This document shows positions 1 to 9,245 of a stretch of 64,000 nucleotides of DNA, one piece after another (within the stretch, counting starts at the first letter, position 1; every line of letters begins with the position of its first letter). Under the pieces are notes generated by a model that saw only the letters and a list, made by a program, of their open reading frames with translations, made no database searches and was not told the origin of the DNA. Location of the stretch: contig NZ_VOGO01000006.1 in NCBI RefSeq assembly GCF_007923355.1, positions 272,756-336,755 of the forward strand, given 5' to 3'. This stretch comes from Falsiphaeobacter marinintestinus. Its GTDB lineage: Bacteria; Pseudomonadota; Alphaproteobacteria; Rhodobacterales; Rhodobacteraceae. The translations under genes were made by a program, and so were the position numbers.

Positions 1-1439
1 TTTACGTGCGTCCACGCCTCGTCGATCAGGGCTGTGCGCTTGTCGATGTCGATCTCGGTGACGATCGCTGTGGTGATCTCGTTCACACGCGGGTTGCTGT
101 AACCGGTCGCGTTCCAGGATCCTTCGCCGTCCAGAAGATACGAGAAAACATAGTGGCTATCGAGCGTTGGCACACCCCAACCCAGCATGTAGAAGTCGGT
201 TTCACGCTTCTGGATCTTGGGGAAATGCTGCGCTTTCGGGATCGCGTCGAGGTTCACTTTGACGCCGATCTTCGCCAGCATCGCAACCGCAGCCTGACAG
301 ATCTTTTCGTCGTTGTTGTAGCGGTTGTTGGGGCAATCCAGCTGGATCGAGAACCCATCGGGGTATCCCGCTTCGGCCAGAAGTGCCTTGGCTTTTGTCG
401 GATCGAACCCATACGACGGGTCATTTTCGGGCGTGTTGCCCAGAACACCCGGCGGTGTGATCATGCCAGTCGGGAAGGACAGACCCTCCATCACGACACG
501 CTGGATCGCAGCTTTGTCGATGGCCAGGTTAAAGGCCTCGCGCACTTTGGCATCTTTGAACGGATTGCCTTCGGCGTCCGAGGTGCGAAGCTGATCGATC
601 CCCTGATCCATGCCAAAGAAGATCGACCGGATCTGGGCGACTGTCTTTACGCCAAGCCCATCCGAGCTTTCGATTCGCTTGATGTCCTGCAGTGGCGGAT
701 CAAGGACGAAGTCGACTTCGCCCGACAAAAGTGCTGCCACGCGTGTCGCCGCATTGGTGATCGGGCGATATTCGATCTTGTCGATATTGCCGGGGAACAT
801 GCCTTCGCCCCACCAGTCGGCGTTACGCGCCAGGACTGTCATCTCGTCCGGTGCGCGGCTGACCAGAGCGAACGGGCCGGTGCCGTTGGAATTCCGCACG
901 GCATAGGTTTCTTCCTTTGCCTTGAAATCCTGAGGGGCAACCACGTTGTTTGCCTCGGCCCAGCCCTTGTCGATCATATAGATCGAGGTCAACTGGTTCG
1001 GCAGGATCGGGTTCGGGCCGTCTGTCATCAGCTTGACGGTGTGATCGTCAATGACTTCGACTGAAGTGACGTTCTTGGCCTGCTCTTTATAGTCCGAGGC
1101 TTCGTGATTGGCGCGCTCAAATGAAAACACCACGTCTTCGGCGGTAAAATCCGCCCCGTCGTGGAACTTCACGCCTTTGCGCAGATTGAACGTCCAGCCA
1201 TCGGCACCAGCTTCCCAACTTTCGGCCAGTTCGGGCTGAAGGTTAAGTTCGGCGTCGCGGGTGACCAGAGATTCATAAATCTGGCCGTTCATCGCGATGG
1301 TCGGGCCTTCGTTCTGCGAATGCGGGTCCATGGTCAACGCATCACCCTGGCTGGTCCAGCGCAACACGTTTTCAGCCAATGCCGGGTTGGCGACCGTTAG
1401 GGCCGCAACCGAAACGGTTAGCAGTTTTTTGAAGTGCAT
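1..1439 (-). CDS. ABC transporter periplasmic peptide/substrate-binding protein (SBP family 5), C-terminus cut by window edge
   Basis: About 479 codons are visible; the C-terminus lies beyond base 1. The start at 1439 (MHFKKLLTVSVAALTV...) has a GGAGGAAG ribosome site just upstream and gives a typical Sec signal peptide ending near ALA-E. The mature part reads like a family 5 extracellular binding protein: early RWTSQGDALTMDPH, then SLVTRDAEL, LRKGVKFHDG and AVRNSNGTGPF, all standard landmarks of DppA/OppA-like proteins. Such proteins deliver peptides, nickel or opine-like solutes to an ABC permease in the inner membrane. Permease and ATPase genes are not in the window and probably follow downstream, off the left edge. 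Substrate cannot be told from sequence. Confidence 0.9.
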   Translation of the reverse strand, partial: MHFKKLLTVSVAALTVANPALAENVLRWTSQGDALTMDPHSQNEGPTIAMNGQIYESLVTRDAELNLQPELAESWEAGADGWTFNLRKGVKFHDGADFTAEDVVFSFERANHEASDYKEQAKNVTSVEVIDDHTVKLMTDGPNPILPNQLTSIYMIDKGWAEANNVVAPQDFKAKEETYAVRNSNGTGPFALVSRAPDEMTVLARNADWWGEGMFPGNIDKIEYRPITNAATRVAALLSGEVDFVLDPPLQDIKRIESSDGLGVKTVAQIRSIFFGMDQGIDQLRTSDAEGNPFKDAKVREAFNLAIDKAAIQRVVMEGLSFPTGMITPPGVLGNTPENDPSYGFDPTKAKALLAEAGYPDGFSIQLDCPNNRYNNDEKICQAAVAMLAKIGVKVNLDAIPKAQHFPKIQKRETDFYMLGWGVPTLDSHYVFSYLLDGEGSWNATGYSNPRVNEITTAIVTEIDIDKRTALIDEAWTHV

Positions 1440-1825
1440 TTCTTCCTCCGTGTTTTATGCGAACGTCTCGTCATGTCTGACATCGCGCTCTTACTTCGAC
1501 CATACTACACCGGAGAGCCGCGTAAAGAACGCAATCAAGGCAGTGCAAAGGTCAGGATGTCTGACGGAATGCGCCGACGCCTTGCATTTGATAGAATTCG
1601 AAAGATGTTGCCTGCAAAAGCAGCCATGGCAGTCCCATCTCCCCGACCGCACCAGGCGCGGGTCTGGTTCGCCTTTCATCCACAACGGTCTTCGGCGTGT
1701 CACGAATGGCTCCCCGCACATCCTTTCCACGCGGTGATAGGCAATCATGCGCCATGGAATGTCTTGTGATCTTGTTAGTGTTCAATAAAGTGCCGAGACG
1801 CATTCTGATTTGGGAGGATTTTGAA
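1440..1825. other. Divergent intergenic region, no gene seen
   Basis: 386 bases between the SBP gene (minus) and dctP (plus), which must carry both promoters. The short open frames here lack ribosome sites and have no recognisable product. The only clear signal is the GGGAGGA ribosome site of dctP at about 1812-1818. Confidence 0.5.
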
Positions 1826-2818
1826 ATGTTCAACAAGCATATCTTTACTGGCGCGGCGCTGGCGCTTGGTATGGTGTCATCGCAGGCGTTCGCGGCTGAC
1901 ACGACCATGCGGATCTCGTTGCAGCTGCCGTTGAAAAGCCACCTCGGGCAAAATCTTGTCCTCTTCAAGGACGAGGTCGAAAAACTGTCCGGCGGTGATA
2001 TCTCGGTCGAAATTTATGATTCTGCACAGCTTTACAAAGACAAGGAAGTGCCTGCGGCGGTCGGGTCAGGGTCAATAGAAGCAGGCGTTGCGTCGCTAAC
2101 CCGCTACGTTGGTGACATTCCGGCCGTTGATGTTTTTTACATGCCGTTCCTTCTGAACAGCGAAGACAAGGTTCGTGCGGCAGTGGCTGCAGGATCACCC
2201 GTACGCGGGCCAATCGACGAAGCGATCAAGGACACCGGGTCAACCGTTTTGTGGTGGCAAGCTTATGGCGGCGCAATCATGCTGACCAATGGCGGGCCGC
2301 TCAAGACACCTGCAGACATGAAGGGCAAAAAAGCCCGGGTCTTTGGCAAAACGCTCGGGGATTTTGTGACTGCGACAGGCGGGGCACCGACGCTGGTGTC
2401 AGGCTCGGAGCAGTATCTGGCCTATCAGCGCGGAACGGTTGACGTCGGTATGACCGGCGTATCCGGCGTCAAATCCCGCAAACTGTGGGAAGTCATGGAT
2501 ACGATCACCGTTACCAATCACGCTGACATCGAATTTATCGTTGTGGTCAATACGGACTGGTGGAACGCCTTGCCCGCAGATCACCGCGACATGATCAGTA
2601 AGGCGGCTGTCATGGCGGAAACTGACGTTCGGGACCGGGTGTCACAGATCGAAGCTGACGCTTATGCGGCTGCGGTCGAGAACGGGATGACCGTCTATAC
2701 TCCGACGGATGCTGAAATTGATGCGTGGAAACAGGCATCGACATCGGTCTATGACGATTACCTTGCGAAAACCGGCGATATGGGTGCTGCGATTTTGAAG
2801 GCGGCCAGCGGGTTTTGA
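1826..2818 (+). CDS. dctP: TRAP transporter solute-binding protein, DctP family
   Basis: 330 residues. The start at 1826 is chosen over upstream in-frame codons because GGGAGGA lies eight bases before it and it begins a clean signal peptide (MFNKHIFTGAALALG... cleaved after AFA). The mature protein has the DctP layout: SLQLPLKSHLGQN near the N-terminus, the ligand-binding segment with KKARVFGKTLGDFV and YLAYQRGTVDVGMTG, and a helical C-terminus. It captures an organic acid in the periplasm and hands it to the DctQM permease encoded next. The exact substrate is unknown; the neighbouring PEP-mutase/isocitrate-lyase-type enzyme suggests a C3-C5 oxo- or hydroxy-acid, which is inference. Confidence 0.9.
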   Translation: MFNKHIFTGAALALGMVSSQAFAADTTMRISLQLPLKSHLGQNLVLFKDEVEKLSGGDISVEIYDSAQLYKDKEVPAAVGSGSIEAGVASLTRYVGDIPAVDVFYMPFLLNSEDKVRAAVAAGSPVRGPIDEAIKDTGSTVLWWQAYGGAIMLTNGGPLKTPADMKGKKARVFGKTLGDFVTATGGAPTLVSGSEQYLAYQRGTVDVGMTGVSGVKSRKLWEVMDTITVTNHADIEFIVVVNTDWWNALPADHRDMISKAAVMAETDVRDRVSQIEADAYAAAVENGMTVYTPTDAEIDAWKQASTSVYDDYLAKTGDMGAAILKAASGF

Positions 2819-2854
2819 GCCCCTTACTTCGCCTGACCATCTCAAGAGGTCGAC

Positions 2855-3352
2855 ATGGGTGTCTTTAACCGGCTTGTCTTTGGTCTGGCCTGGGTCGCGG
2901 CAAGTCTGTTTGTCGCGGCCGGTGCCATGCTGACCTATGAAGTCATTGCACGTTACTTTTTCGTTCGTCCGACAATCTGGGCGGCGGAACTGAGCCAGCT
3001 TTGTCTGATCTGGGGGTGCCTTCTGGGCATGGCGTGGCTGCTTTCGGCCCGTCGCCACATCGCAGTCGATGCGGTGATTCAACTGTTGCCAGCAGGAGCG
3101 CGCAATCTGATCGAGGCGGCGGCAATGCTGTTGGTCGCAGCCTTTAGCGCCATGGTGACCTGGAAGGGGTGGGGCATCTTCTGGGATTCTTTTGAACGCG
3201 GGCGCACAACGGGGTCGATGCTGGACTTGCCAAGTTGGATTGTGGAATTGGCAGTGCCAATGGGCTTTGCCCTGCTCTTCGTCCAGGCCTTGATCGAGGC
3301 GGTGCGATCGGCTCGCGGTCAGGCTGCAGACCGGGAGATCGCGATCGAATGA
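2855..3352 (+). CDS. dctQ: TRAP transporter small permease, DctQ family
   Basis: 165 residues with four hydrophobic segments, the usual size and topology of DctQ. The N-terminal part (FNRLVFGLAWVAASLFVAAG, then YEVIARYFFVRPTIWAAELS) matches the family's conserved first loop, where an Arg-Tyr-x-Phe motif precedes the second membrane helix. It follows dctP by 36 bases and its stop overlaps the dctM start (ATGA), so the three are one operon. It forms the membrane complex with DctM; the pair uses a sodium gradient to import the solute bound by DctP. Confidence 0.9.
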   Translation: MGVFNRLVFGLAWVAASLFVAAGAMLTYEVIARYFFVRPTIWAAELSQLCLIWGCLLGMAWLLSARRHIAVDAVIQLLPAGARNLIEAAAMLLVAAFSAMVTWKGWGIFWDSFERGRTTGSMLDLPSWIVELAVPMGFALLFVQALIEAVRSARGQAADREIAIE

Positions 3353-4623
3353 CCGTCGTCATCATTCTTGCCTCGCTGTTTTCCTTGTTGCTTGCGCGGG
3401 TGCCTGTGGCCTTTGCTTTGGGGGGCATGGGGCTTGCCCTTTTGGTGCTGGGTGGGTTTTCGCCGCTGATGGCACCGCAAGCCATCTTGTCCACGCTGGA
3501 CGGATTCATCTTGCTGGCGGTGCCGCTGTTCCTGCTGATGGCCAATGTGTTGCTGAAGGGCGGGGTCGGGGACGATCTGTTTGCCGCTGTCAACTCATGG
3601 GTCGGCCATTGGCCCGGCGGGCTGGCCGTCGCGACGATCCTGTCCTGCGCCATCTTTGCTGCCATCAGCGGCAGTTCGGTCGCCACGGCGGCGACCATCG
3701 GCACAGTTGCGATCCCAGCCATGATCGCACGTGGCTATGACAAACGCTTCGTCTATGGGCTGCTGGCCGCAGGCGGCACCTTGGGCATTCTGATCCCGCC
3801 GTCTATTCCGATGATCGTCTATGGGTTCATCACAGAAGAATCCGTAGGCGCGCTGTTTCTGGCGGGCGTCGGACCGGGCATGGCGCTTGTCGTGCTGTTC
3901 ATCGGCTATTCCATGGTGCATGCGCGCATCACGATGGTGCAGGGGGCCGGAACACCCGCGACGATGTCGGAACGCCGGACGGCAACGGCCCGTGCGTTTC
4001 CGTCGATGGCTCTGGCAATGCTTATTATCGGCGGCATTTATTCAGGTGCATTCACCCCAACCGAGGCTGCTGCAATTGGCTTTTCAGCCGCGTTGTTTGT
4101 GACGGTTGTTGTGCTGCGTTCGCTCAGCTGGGCAGGGTTTCGTGAGGCGGTGTTTGACTCGATGATCACCACGGTGGCGATCCTGTTGATCGTTGCCGGG
4201 GCCAAGATATTCGGCAAGGCGATTACGCTGTACCGGATACCGCAAGACATATCGACCATGATAGCGCAGGCGATTGATACACCGCTTGTGTTCATCCTGG
4301 TGGTCAGCGTTGTCTTGCTTTTGATGGGGCTGGTGTTCGAAGCGCTTTCGATGGTGCTGATCATGACTCCGGTTTTGCTTCCATCGGCGCTTGCGATGGG
4401 ATTTGACCCGATCTGGTTCGGGATCTTCATGGTCGTCATGGTGGAATGCGCCCTGATCACGCCGCCTGTCGGCCTGAACCTGTATGTGATTCAAGCGGTG
4501 GCGCGGGCCAGTCTGGGCGATGTGGCGCGCGGTGTCCTGCCGTTCCTGTTGTTGATGTTCCTCTGTGTCGCGTTGCTGTATGCGTGGCCTGATCTTGCGT
4601 TGTATTTGCCTTTCAAATTGTGA
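3349..4623 (+). CDS. dctM: TRAP transporter large permease, DctM family
   Basis: 424 residues, about twelve membrane helices. The start at 3349 overlaps the dctQ stop by four bases (ATGA), and MTVVIILASLFSLLLARVPV is the expected N-terminus; an open frame further upstream lies inside dctQ and is ignored. Family landmarks are ISGSSVATAATIGTVAIPAM, GTLGILIPPSIPMIVYG and the C-terminal ALITPPVGLNLYVIQAVA. It is the transport subunit of the sodium-coupled TRAP importer. The downstream enzyme gene starts seven bases after its stop and is probably co-transcribed. Confidence 0.93.
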   Translation: MTVVIILASLFSLLLARVPVAFALGGMGLALLVLGGFSPLMAPQAILSTLDGFILLAVPLFLLMANVLLKGGVGDDLFAAVNSWVGHWPGGLAVATILSCAIFAAISGSSVATAATIGTVAIPAMIARGYDKRFVYGLLAAGGTLGILIPPSIPMIVYGFITEESVGALFLAGVGPGMALVVLFIGYSMVHARITMVQGAGTPATMSERRTATARAFPSMALAMLIIGGIYSGAFTPTEAAAIGFSAALFVTVVVLRSLSWAGFREAVFDSMITTVAILLIVAGAKIFGKAITLYRIPQDISTMIAQAIDTPLVFILVVSVVLLLMGLVFEALSMVLIMTPVLLPSALAMGFDPIWFGIFMVVMVECALITPPVGLNLYVIQAVARASLGDVARGVLPFLLLMFLCVALLYAWPDLALYLPFKL

Positions 4624-4630
4624 GCCCCAG

Positions 4631-5503
4631 ATGACGACTCAACCTGACAAACTGCGTGCCTTGCTGGCACAGGATCAGCTGCATGTGATGCCTTGCTGCT
4701 ATGATGCCCTTTCGGCCAAACTGATCGAACAGGCCGGTTTCGGTCTGACGTTCATGTCTGGCTTTGCCACATCGGCGTCGCGTATTGGCGCGCCGGATCT
4801 TGGGCTGATGTCGTATTCCGAGGTCGTCGACAGCGCCCGAAACATTTGCGATGCGGTTTCCATCCCCCTGATCGGGGATGGCGACACCGGGTATGGCAAT
4901 GCCATGAACGTGCAGCGCACGGTGCGTGGGTTTGCCCGGGCCGGGTGTGGCGCCGTCATGATCGAAGACCAGCGGGCCCCCAAACGCTGCGGTCATACGC
5001 CGGGCAAGGAAGTGGTCGGACGGGATGAGGCGTTTGATCGGATCAAGGCATCGGTGGATGCGCGCGGCGACGATGACATCCTGATCCTTGCACGCACTGA
5101 TGCCCGCCATGATCACGGTCTGGCCGAAGCCATAGACCGCGCGGCGATGTTCCATGAACTCGGGGCCGATATCCTGTTTGTCGAAGCCCCGAAGACAACC
5201 GAGGAAATGCGCCAGGTTTGTGCCGACTTGCCCGGCCCCAAAATGGCAAACATCGTCGAGGGCGGAGAAACACCTGACCTCGGCCACGCCGACCTGCACG
5301 AGATCGGATATGCTATAGCCGCCTATCCTCTAGCACTGATGTCTGCAGCAATGCAGGCCATGACCGTGACATTGCAGGCGTTGGCCGATGATACCCCCCG
5401 TGACCCGATGCTGATGGATTTTGCCCAGTTGCGGCGCAAGATTGGCTTTGATGAGTATTATGAAGCCTCAGCTGCGTACAAATCCTCTTATCGGTCCGGC
5501 TAA
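4631..5503 (+). CDS. Isocitrate lyase / PEP mutase family enzyme (oxaloacetate decarboxylase or 2-methylisocitrate lyase-like)
   Basis: 290 residues, start 4631 just after the dctM stop. Clear superfamily motifs are a metal/substrate site GDGDTGYGNA near residue 85, the acidic patch VMIEDQ, and the active-site loop APKRCGHTPGKEVV (the K-R/K-CGH signature with the catalytic Cys). ILARTDAR and FVEAP follow in the expected order. These enzymes make or break C-C (rarely C-P) bonds in 2-oxo or 2-hydroxy acids with magnesium. The operon position behind a TRAP importer implies that it degrades the imported acid. The specific reaction cannot be assigned from sequence: oxaloacetate decarboxylase, methylisocitrate lyase-like and dimethylmalate lyase-like activities all remain possible. 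Confidence 0.85.
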   Translation: MTTQPDKLRALLAQDQLHVMPCCYDALSAKLIEQAGFGLTFMSGFATSASRIGAPDLGLMSYSEVVDSARNICDAVSIPLIGDGDTGYGNAMNVQRTVRGFARAGCGAVMIEDQRAPKRCGHTPGKEVVGRDEAFDRIKASVDARGDDDILILARTDARHDHGLAEAIDRAAMFHELGADILFVEAPKTTEEMRQVCADLPGPKMANIVEGGETPDLGHADLHEIGYAIAAYPLALMSAAMQAMTVTLQALADDTPRDPMLMDFAQLRRKIGFDEYYEASAAYKSSYRSG

Positions 5504-5546
5504 ACCGTTCATTTGCAGTTGACCGTCAAGGCAGTGCTACAATCAC

Positions 5547-7094
5547 TTAAGGACAGACGACTTCGATCAACGACGGGCCTCCACTTTCAAGGCCATGTGA
5601 CAGCGCCCGCACGAAATCGTCCATGGTGTCCGCCCGAGAGGCCGGAACGCCGTGCCCCTTGGCCAGCGATACCCAATCCAATTCGGGGCTTTCGACATCA
5701 AACATGGCCTGCGCGTTCCGTCCAAAGCTTTCGACCCCGACATTGGTCAGTTCGTTGCGAAGGATCTGATAGCCGCGGTTGGCAAACACAATCACGGTGA
5801 CGTCCAGATTTTCTCGGGCCATCGTCCACAAGGATTGCACCGTGTACATCGCCGACCCGTCCCCCGTCAGCGCGATGACTTTCCGGTCGGGGCACGCGAC
5901 AGCCGCACCTGTCGCAGCGGGCAGGCAAAGCCCAATTGCGCCGCCCGTCCCGCTCAACACGTCGTGCGGACGCGCGGTTGCCGTTGGCGGCATCACGTGA
6001 AACCCGGATGTGACCGATTCATTGCAGAGAATGGCGTTCTCGGGGATCAGGGCCGCCAGCGCCAATCCGACCTTTTGCAGCGTCAACTCGCCCGTGGGCA
6101 TTTCCGGAAGGTCCAGTGCAAAACACGTCGGAGCTGTGTCCTTACGCACACCCACGGCATCCGCCAGCGCCTGAAGGGTCCAGGCGATATCCATCGTCGG
6201 GGTGCAGAGCTCGGCCATGACGCAGTCAGCAGGTTCCGGGACGCTGGGTTTGTCGGGATAGGCAAAAAACGCAACGGGACGGTCGGTGCCGACCAGTGTG
6301 ATCGATGCCGTGTTTTCCAACTGTGCGATCTTGGGGTCCACCGGATACACCAATTGGTCGATCTTGGCGGTGCCCGCGCCTTTGGCGATGCGTGGGATCA
6401 GCGTGTCGGCTACAAGTCGGCAGCCGGTTTTGGTTGCGATCTGGCCAGCAAGCTGGCGCAGGTCTCCAAACAAAGCGTTACCGCCAATCAACAGGACTGC
6501 ATTGGCAGTCGTCAACCGTGCCGCCGCCGCGTCGATCTCGGCGTTGGAGGGCCGTGTTAATGCATGTCCGGGCAAGCTGGCAGAGGGGCCGGTTGCCGGA
6601 TCCCACGCGGTGTCCGCCGGAAGGATCAAAGTGGCGATCTGGCCGTTTCGATCACGCGCCGCACGGATTGCGGCAGCCCCGTCTGGCGCCACGCTTTCCG
6701 CATCGGGCGAAACCCGGGTCCAATGGCTGATCGACTGGCTTATGCCCAAAATGTCGCCCTTGAGCGGGCTTTCGTAACGCAAGTGGTGGATCGCATGATC
6801 TCCGACGACATTCAGCACGCCGGACCCGGCTTTGCGGGCATTGTGGAGGTTGGCAAAGGCATTCCCAAAGCCGGGCGCAAGGTGCAAAAGCGTTCCGGCT
6901 ACATCGCGTTTCATGCGGAAATACCCATCGGCAGCGCCAGAGGTGCCGCCTTCGAACAGGCATAGAACGCAGTTCATCTCGGGGTGCGCGTCCAGCGCGG
7001 CGACAAAATGCATCTCTGATGTGCCGGGATTTGCGAACACGGTATCCACGCCATTGTTCAGCAGCGTTTTCACAAGGGATTCTGCACCGTTCAT
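5547..7094 (-). CDS. Thiamine-diphosphate-dependent enzyme, acetolactate synthase large-subunit-like
   Basis: 515 residues. The start at 7094 (MNGAESLVKTLL) is preferred because GGAG sits six bases before it; an in-frame ATG at 7106 would place that site inside the gene. Domains in order are an N-terminal pyrimidine-binding domain with the catalytic glutamate E48 in FEGGTSGAADGY, a central domain, and a C-terminal ThDP domain with the GDGSAMY...FANRGYQ metal/pyrophosphate motif. The absence of a regulatory subunit gene and the shorter length argue against true acetolactate synthase. A 2-oxo-acid decarboxylase or carboligase is more likely. It is convergent with the TRAP/PEP-mutase operon, suggesting a related catabolic task (inference). 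Confidence 0.85.
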   Translation of the reverse strand: MNGAESLVKTLLNNGVDTVFANPGTSEMHFVAALDAHPEMNCVLCLFEGGTSGAADGYFRMKRDVAGTLLHLAPGFGNAFANLHNARKAGSGVLNVVGDHAIHHLRYESPLKGDILGISQSISHWTRVSPDAESVAPDGAAAIRAARDRNGQIATLILPADTAWDPATGPSASLPGHALTRPSNAEIDAAAARLTTANAVLLIGGNALFGDLRQLAGQIATKTGCRLVADTLIPRIAKGAGTAKIDQLVYPVDPKIAQLENTASITLVGTDRPVAFFAYPDKPSVPEPADCVMAELCTPTMDIAWTLQALADAVGVRKDTAPTCFALDLPEMPTGELTLQKVGLALAALIPENAILCNESVTSGFHVMPPTATARPHDVLSGTGGAIGLCLPAATGAAVACPDRKVIALTGDGSAMYTVQSLWTMARENLDVTVIVFANRGYQILRNELTNVGVESFGRNAQAMFDVESPELDWVSLAKGHGVPASRADTMDDFVRALSHGLESGGPSLIEVVCP

Positions 7095-7155
7095 ATCAGT
7101 CTCCATTCAGTCGGTTGGCAGGGTGGGCCGACAAAGCAGCAGCAACTAAAGCCAA

Positions 7156-9162
7156 TCAAATCACGCTTTTCTGATCGTTGGCCGGGACAGACTTCTGGCC
7201 AGCGCGCCAGGCATAGGCAAGCGGCGGCACCGCTATGACAAACCCGCCCAGGGTCAACATCAAATGGCTCAGACCTGCAACGCCGCCCGCTGGGGCAGCA
7301 ATCAACAAACCGGCGCACAGCAGGACGATCCGCATGATAATACTGCCCATACCGGAAGCGAGCGGTCCGACAAAACTGACATAACCCTGAAAAGAGGCGG
7401 AAATGAACCAGACCCCGATCAACGCACAAACCAGCACCATGGCAACTTCCGCTGGTGGGCCCTGACCGATCAGTGCAGGGTTCAGCACGAAAAAGAACGG
7501 AACGACGTAAATCACACCGCCCAGTTTCATCGCTTCGAAGCCTGTCCTGAATGCGTTCGCGCCTGCCATCGATGCGGCGGCGAAGGCGCCCAGAGCAACC
7601 GGTGGCGTGATGAAACTGACCATTCCCCAGTACAAGATGAACAAATGCACGGCGAGTTCGTTCAATCCTGCCTGAACCAACGCAGGGGCCAGAACCACTG
7701 CAAGAAAGATGTAGCAAGCCGTTACCGTCATTCCCATGCCGAAGATAAACGACGTAAGCGCGCCCATCAAAAGCAACATCGGCACCGAATTGCCCGCCGC
7801 GTGCACCAGCTCATTGGCCAGCGGTCCGGTCAGCCCGGTGGCCTGAAATGCACCGACGATCATGCCGATCCCCAGCAGAACGGCGACCAGTTCAGACAAG
7901 GTCCGGCCCACGGAGACGATGATGTTCAGAAAACCATCCCACGACACGCGGTCGTTTGGATTGAACTGATTGACAATCAACAGCAGCAGCACGGCATAGA
8001 ACGGCGCTGTCTTTTCCCAGCGAAAGGCGACCATCAGGAAAATAAGCAGCGCAAATACCGCGATATACAGCCAGCCCTGGCGTAGCGTCTGCCAGACCAT
8101 CGGTCGATCCGCGCGGGCCAGTCCCTTAAGTCCGCGCCGGGCCGAATAGGCGTCGATCTGTACAAAGAGGCCAAAGAAATACAGCAGCGACGGGATCGCA
8201 GCCGCAAGCATGATCTCGACATATGGCCGGCTCAGCCATGATGCGATCACAAAGGCGGTTGCCCCCATGATGGGCGGCATCAAGACACCGCCGGTCGACG
8301 CACAGGCTTCGGTTGCGGCTGCATAACGCGCCGAGAACCCGGTTTTCTTCATCGCCGGGATAGACACCGCTCCGGTGGTCAACACGTTCGAAATCACCGA
8401 GCCCGACATCGAGCCCATGAACCCCGACGCAAAGATCGACACCTTTGCCGCCCCACCGCGATACCCGCCAACCAGCGACAGCGCGAGATTGTTGAAGAAC
8501 TTGCCGCCGCCGGTGAATTGCAGGACCGCGCCGAACAGAATGAACCCGATGACCAGATTTCCGAAGGCGCGCATCGGGATACCGAATGAGGCTTCGGATG
8601 AGATCATGAAATAGGGAATGACATCCAGGAATGGCTGGGTGAAGCCATTCAGGGGGTCGGGCACCTTGTCGGCAAACGTCGGGTAGAGCGAAAACACCAG
8701 TACGATCCCGAACAAGACCAGCCCGCCAGCGCGTCTCGTGCCCTCAAGAATAAGTAGATACAGAGCCACCGATGCCCAAACGGCTTTGGTCGGCGCGGCG
8801 TATTCCCAACCGGAATCAAGGCTTTCGCCTGCTGTGACCACAAAGAATCCAGACACAGCAAGAGTTGCGAAGGACAAGACCCAGTCATACCAAGGTACAT
8901 GGGTCGATCTGGATCCGCTGGCGCGAAACGTGATGAATGTCAGGCTGAGGAAAAGCGCGGCCAGGACGTAAAGATACATGCCCTCCAAAAGGGAATAGCC
9001 AGCGATCCGCAAATTGAACAACTGATTGATGGCGACACCGATGGCAGCAACGGTGCAAAATATGATCATCCAGCGCGCAGCGCCGGTAAACACCATGCGT
9101 TCGACCGCGCGTTCGGCCTCGATCGCCGAAAGTCCACGGTCACGGGTATTGGTTTGCGTCAT
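7156..9162 (-). CDS. TRAP transporter fused permease (DctQM fusion, TAXI type)
   Basis: 668 residues from the chosen start at 9162 (MTQTNTRDRGLSAIEAE); an ATG at 9189 in the same frame lacks a ribosome site and abuts a terminator-like hairpin. The first ~180 residues hold four membrane helices corresponding to DctQ. The rest is the DctM-like transport domain with ASGFMGSMSGSVISNVLTTG, STGGVLMPPIMGATAFVIA and ITPPVALGAFAAASMAGA. Fused permeases of this type work with TAXI binding proteins, and such a gene lies directly upstream (9246-10406). Predicted to import an organic acid across the inner membrane; substrate unknown. Confidence 0.92.
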   Translation of the reverse strand: MTQTNTRDRGLSAIEAERAVERMVFTGAARWMIIFCTVAAIGVAINQLFNLRIAGYSLLEGMYLYVLAALFLSLTFITFRASGSRSTHVPWYDWVLSFATLAVSGFFVVTAGESLDSGWEYAAPTKAVWASVALYLLILEGTRRAGGLVLFGIVLVFSLYPTFADKVPDPLNGFTQPFLDVIPYFMISSEASFGIPMRAFGNLVIGFILFGAVLQFTGGGKFFNNLALSLVGGYRGGAAKVSIFASGFMGSMSGSVISNVLTTGAVSIPAMKKTGFSARYAAATEACASTGGVLMPPIMGATAFVIASWLSRPYVEIMLAAAIPSLLYFFGLFVQIDAYSARRGLKGLARADRPMVWQTLRQGWLYIAVFALLIFLMVAFRWEKTAPFYAVLLLLIVNQFNPNDRVSWDGFLNIIVSVGRTLSELVAVLLGIGMIVGAFQATGLTGPLANELVHAAGNSVPMLLLMGALTSFIFGMGMTVTACYIFLAVVLAPALVQAGLNELAVHLFILYWGMVSFITPPVALGAFAAASMAGANAFRTGFEAMKLGGVIYVVPFFFVLNPALIGQGPPAEVAMVLVCALIGVWFISASFQGYVSFVGPLASGMGSIIMRIVLLCAGLLIAAPAGGVAGLSHLMLTLGGFVIAVPPLAYAWRAGQKSVPANDQKSVI

Positions 9163-9199
9163 GAAATCCACACTGATCTTGCCCGCCATACCGCGAGCG

Positions 9200-9225
9200 A
9201 AAAGGGCGGGCCTGAAAGCCCGCCC
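9200..9225 (-). terminator. GC-rich hairpin with short U-tract between TAXI gene and permease gene
   Basis: Read on the minus strand, GGGCGGGC-TTTCAG-GCCCGCCC forms a perfect eight-base-pair stem with a six-base loop, followed by TTTT (9203-9200). It lies after the stop of the binding protein and immediately before the permease start. It looks like a partial intrinsic terminator or mRNA-stabilising hairpin that would give more binding protein than permease. That role is inference. Confidence 0.7.
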
Positions 9226-9245
9226 CGAAAGGTCACTTCATGTGG

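Noticed and set aside
6..1064. Long plus-strand frame of 352 codons at the left edge
   Set aside because: It lies antisense to the clear SBP family 5 gene and its protein is rich in His, Cys and Arg with no domain, as expected from a shadow frame.
7264..8085. Plus-strand frame of 273 codons rich in Gln, His and Asp
   Set aside because: Antisense to the fused TRAP permease; its composition is what hydrophobic codons give on the other strand.
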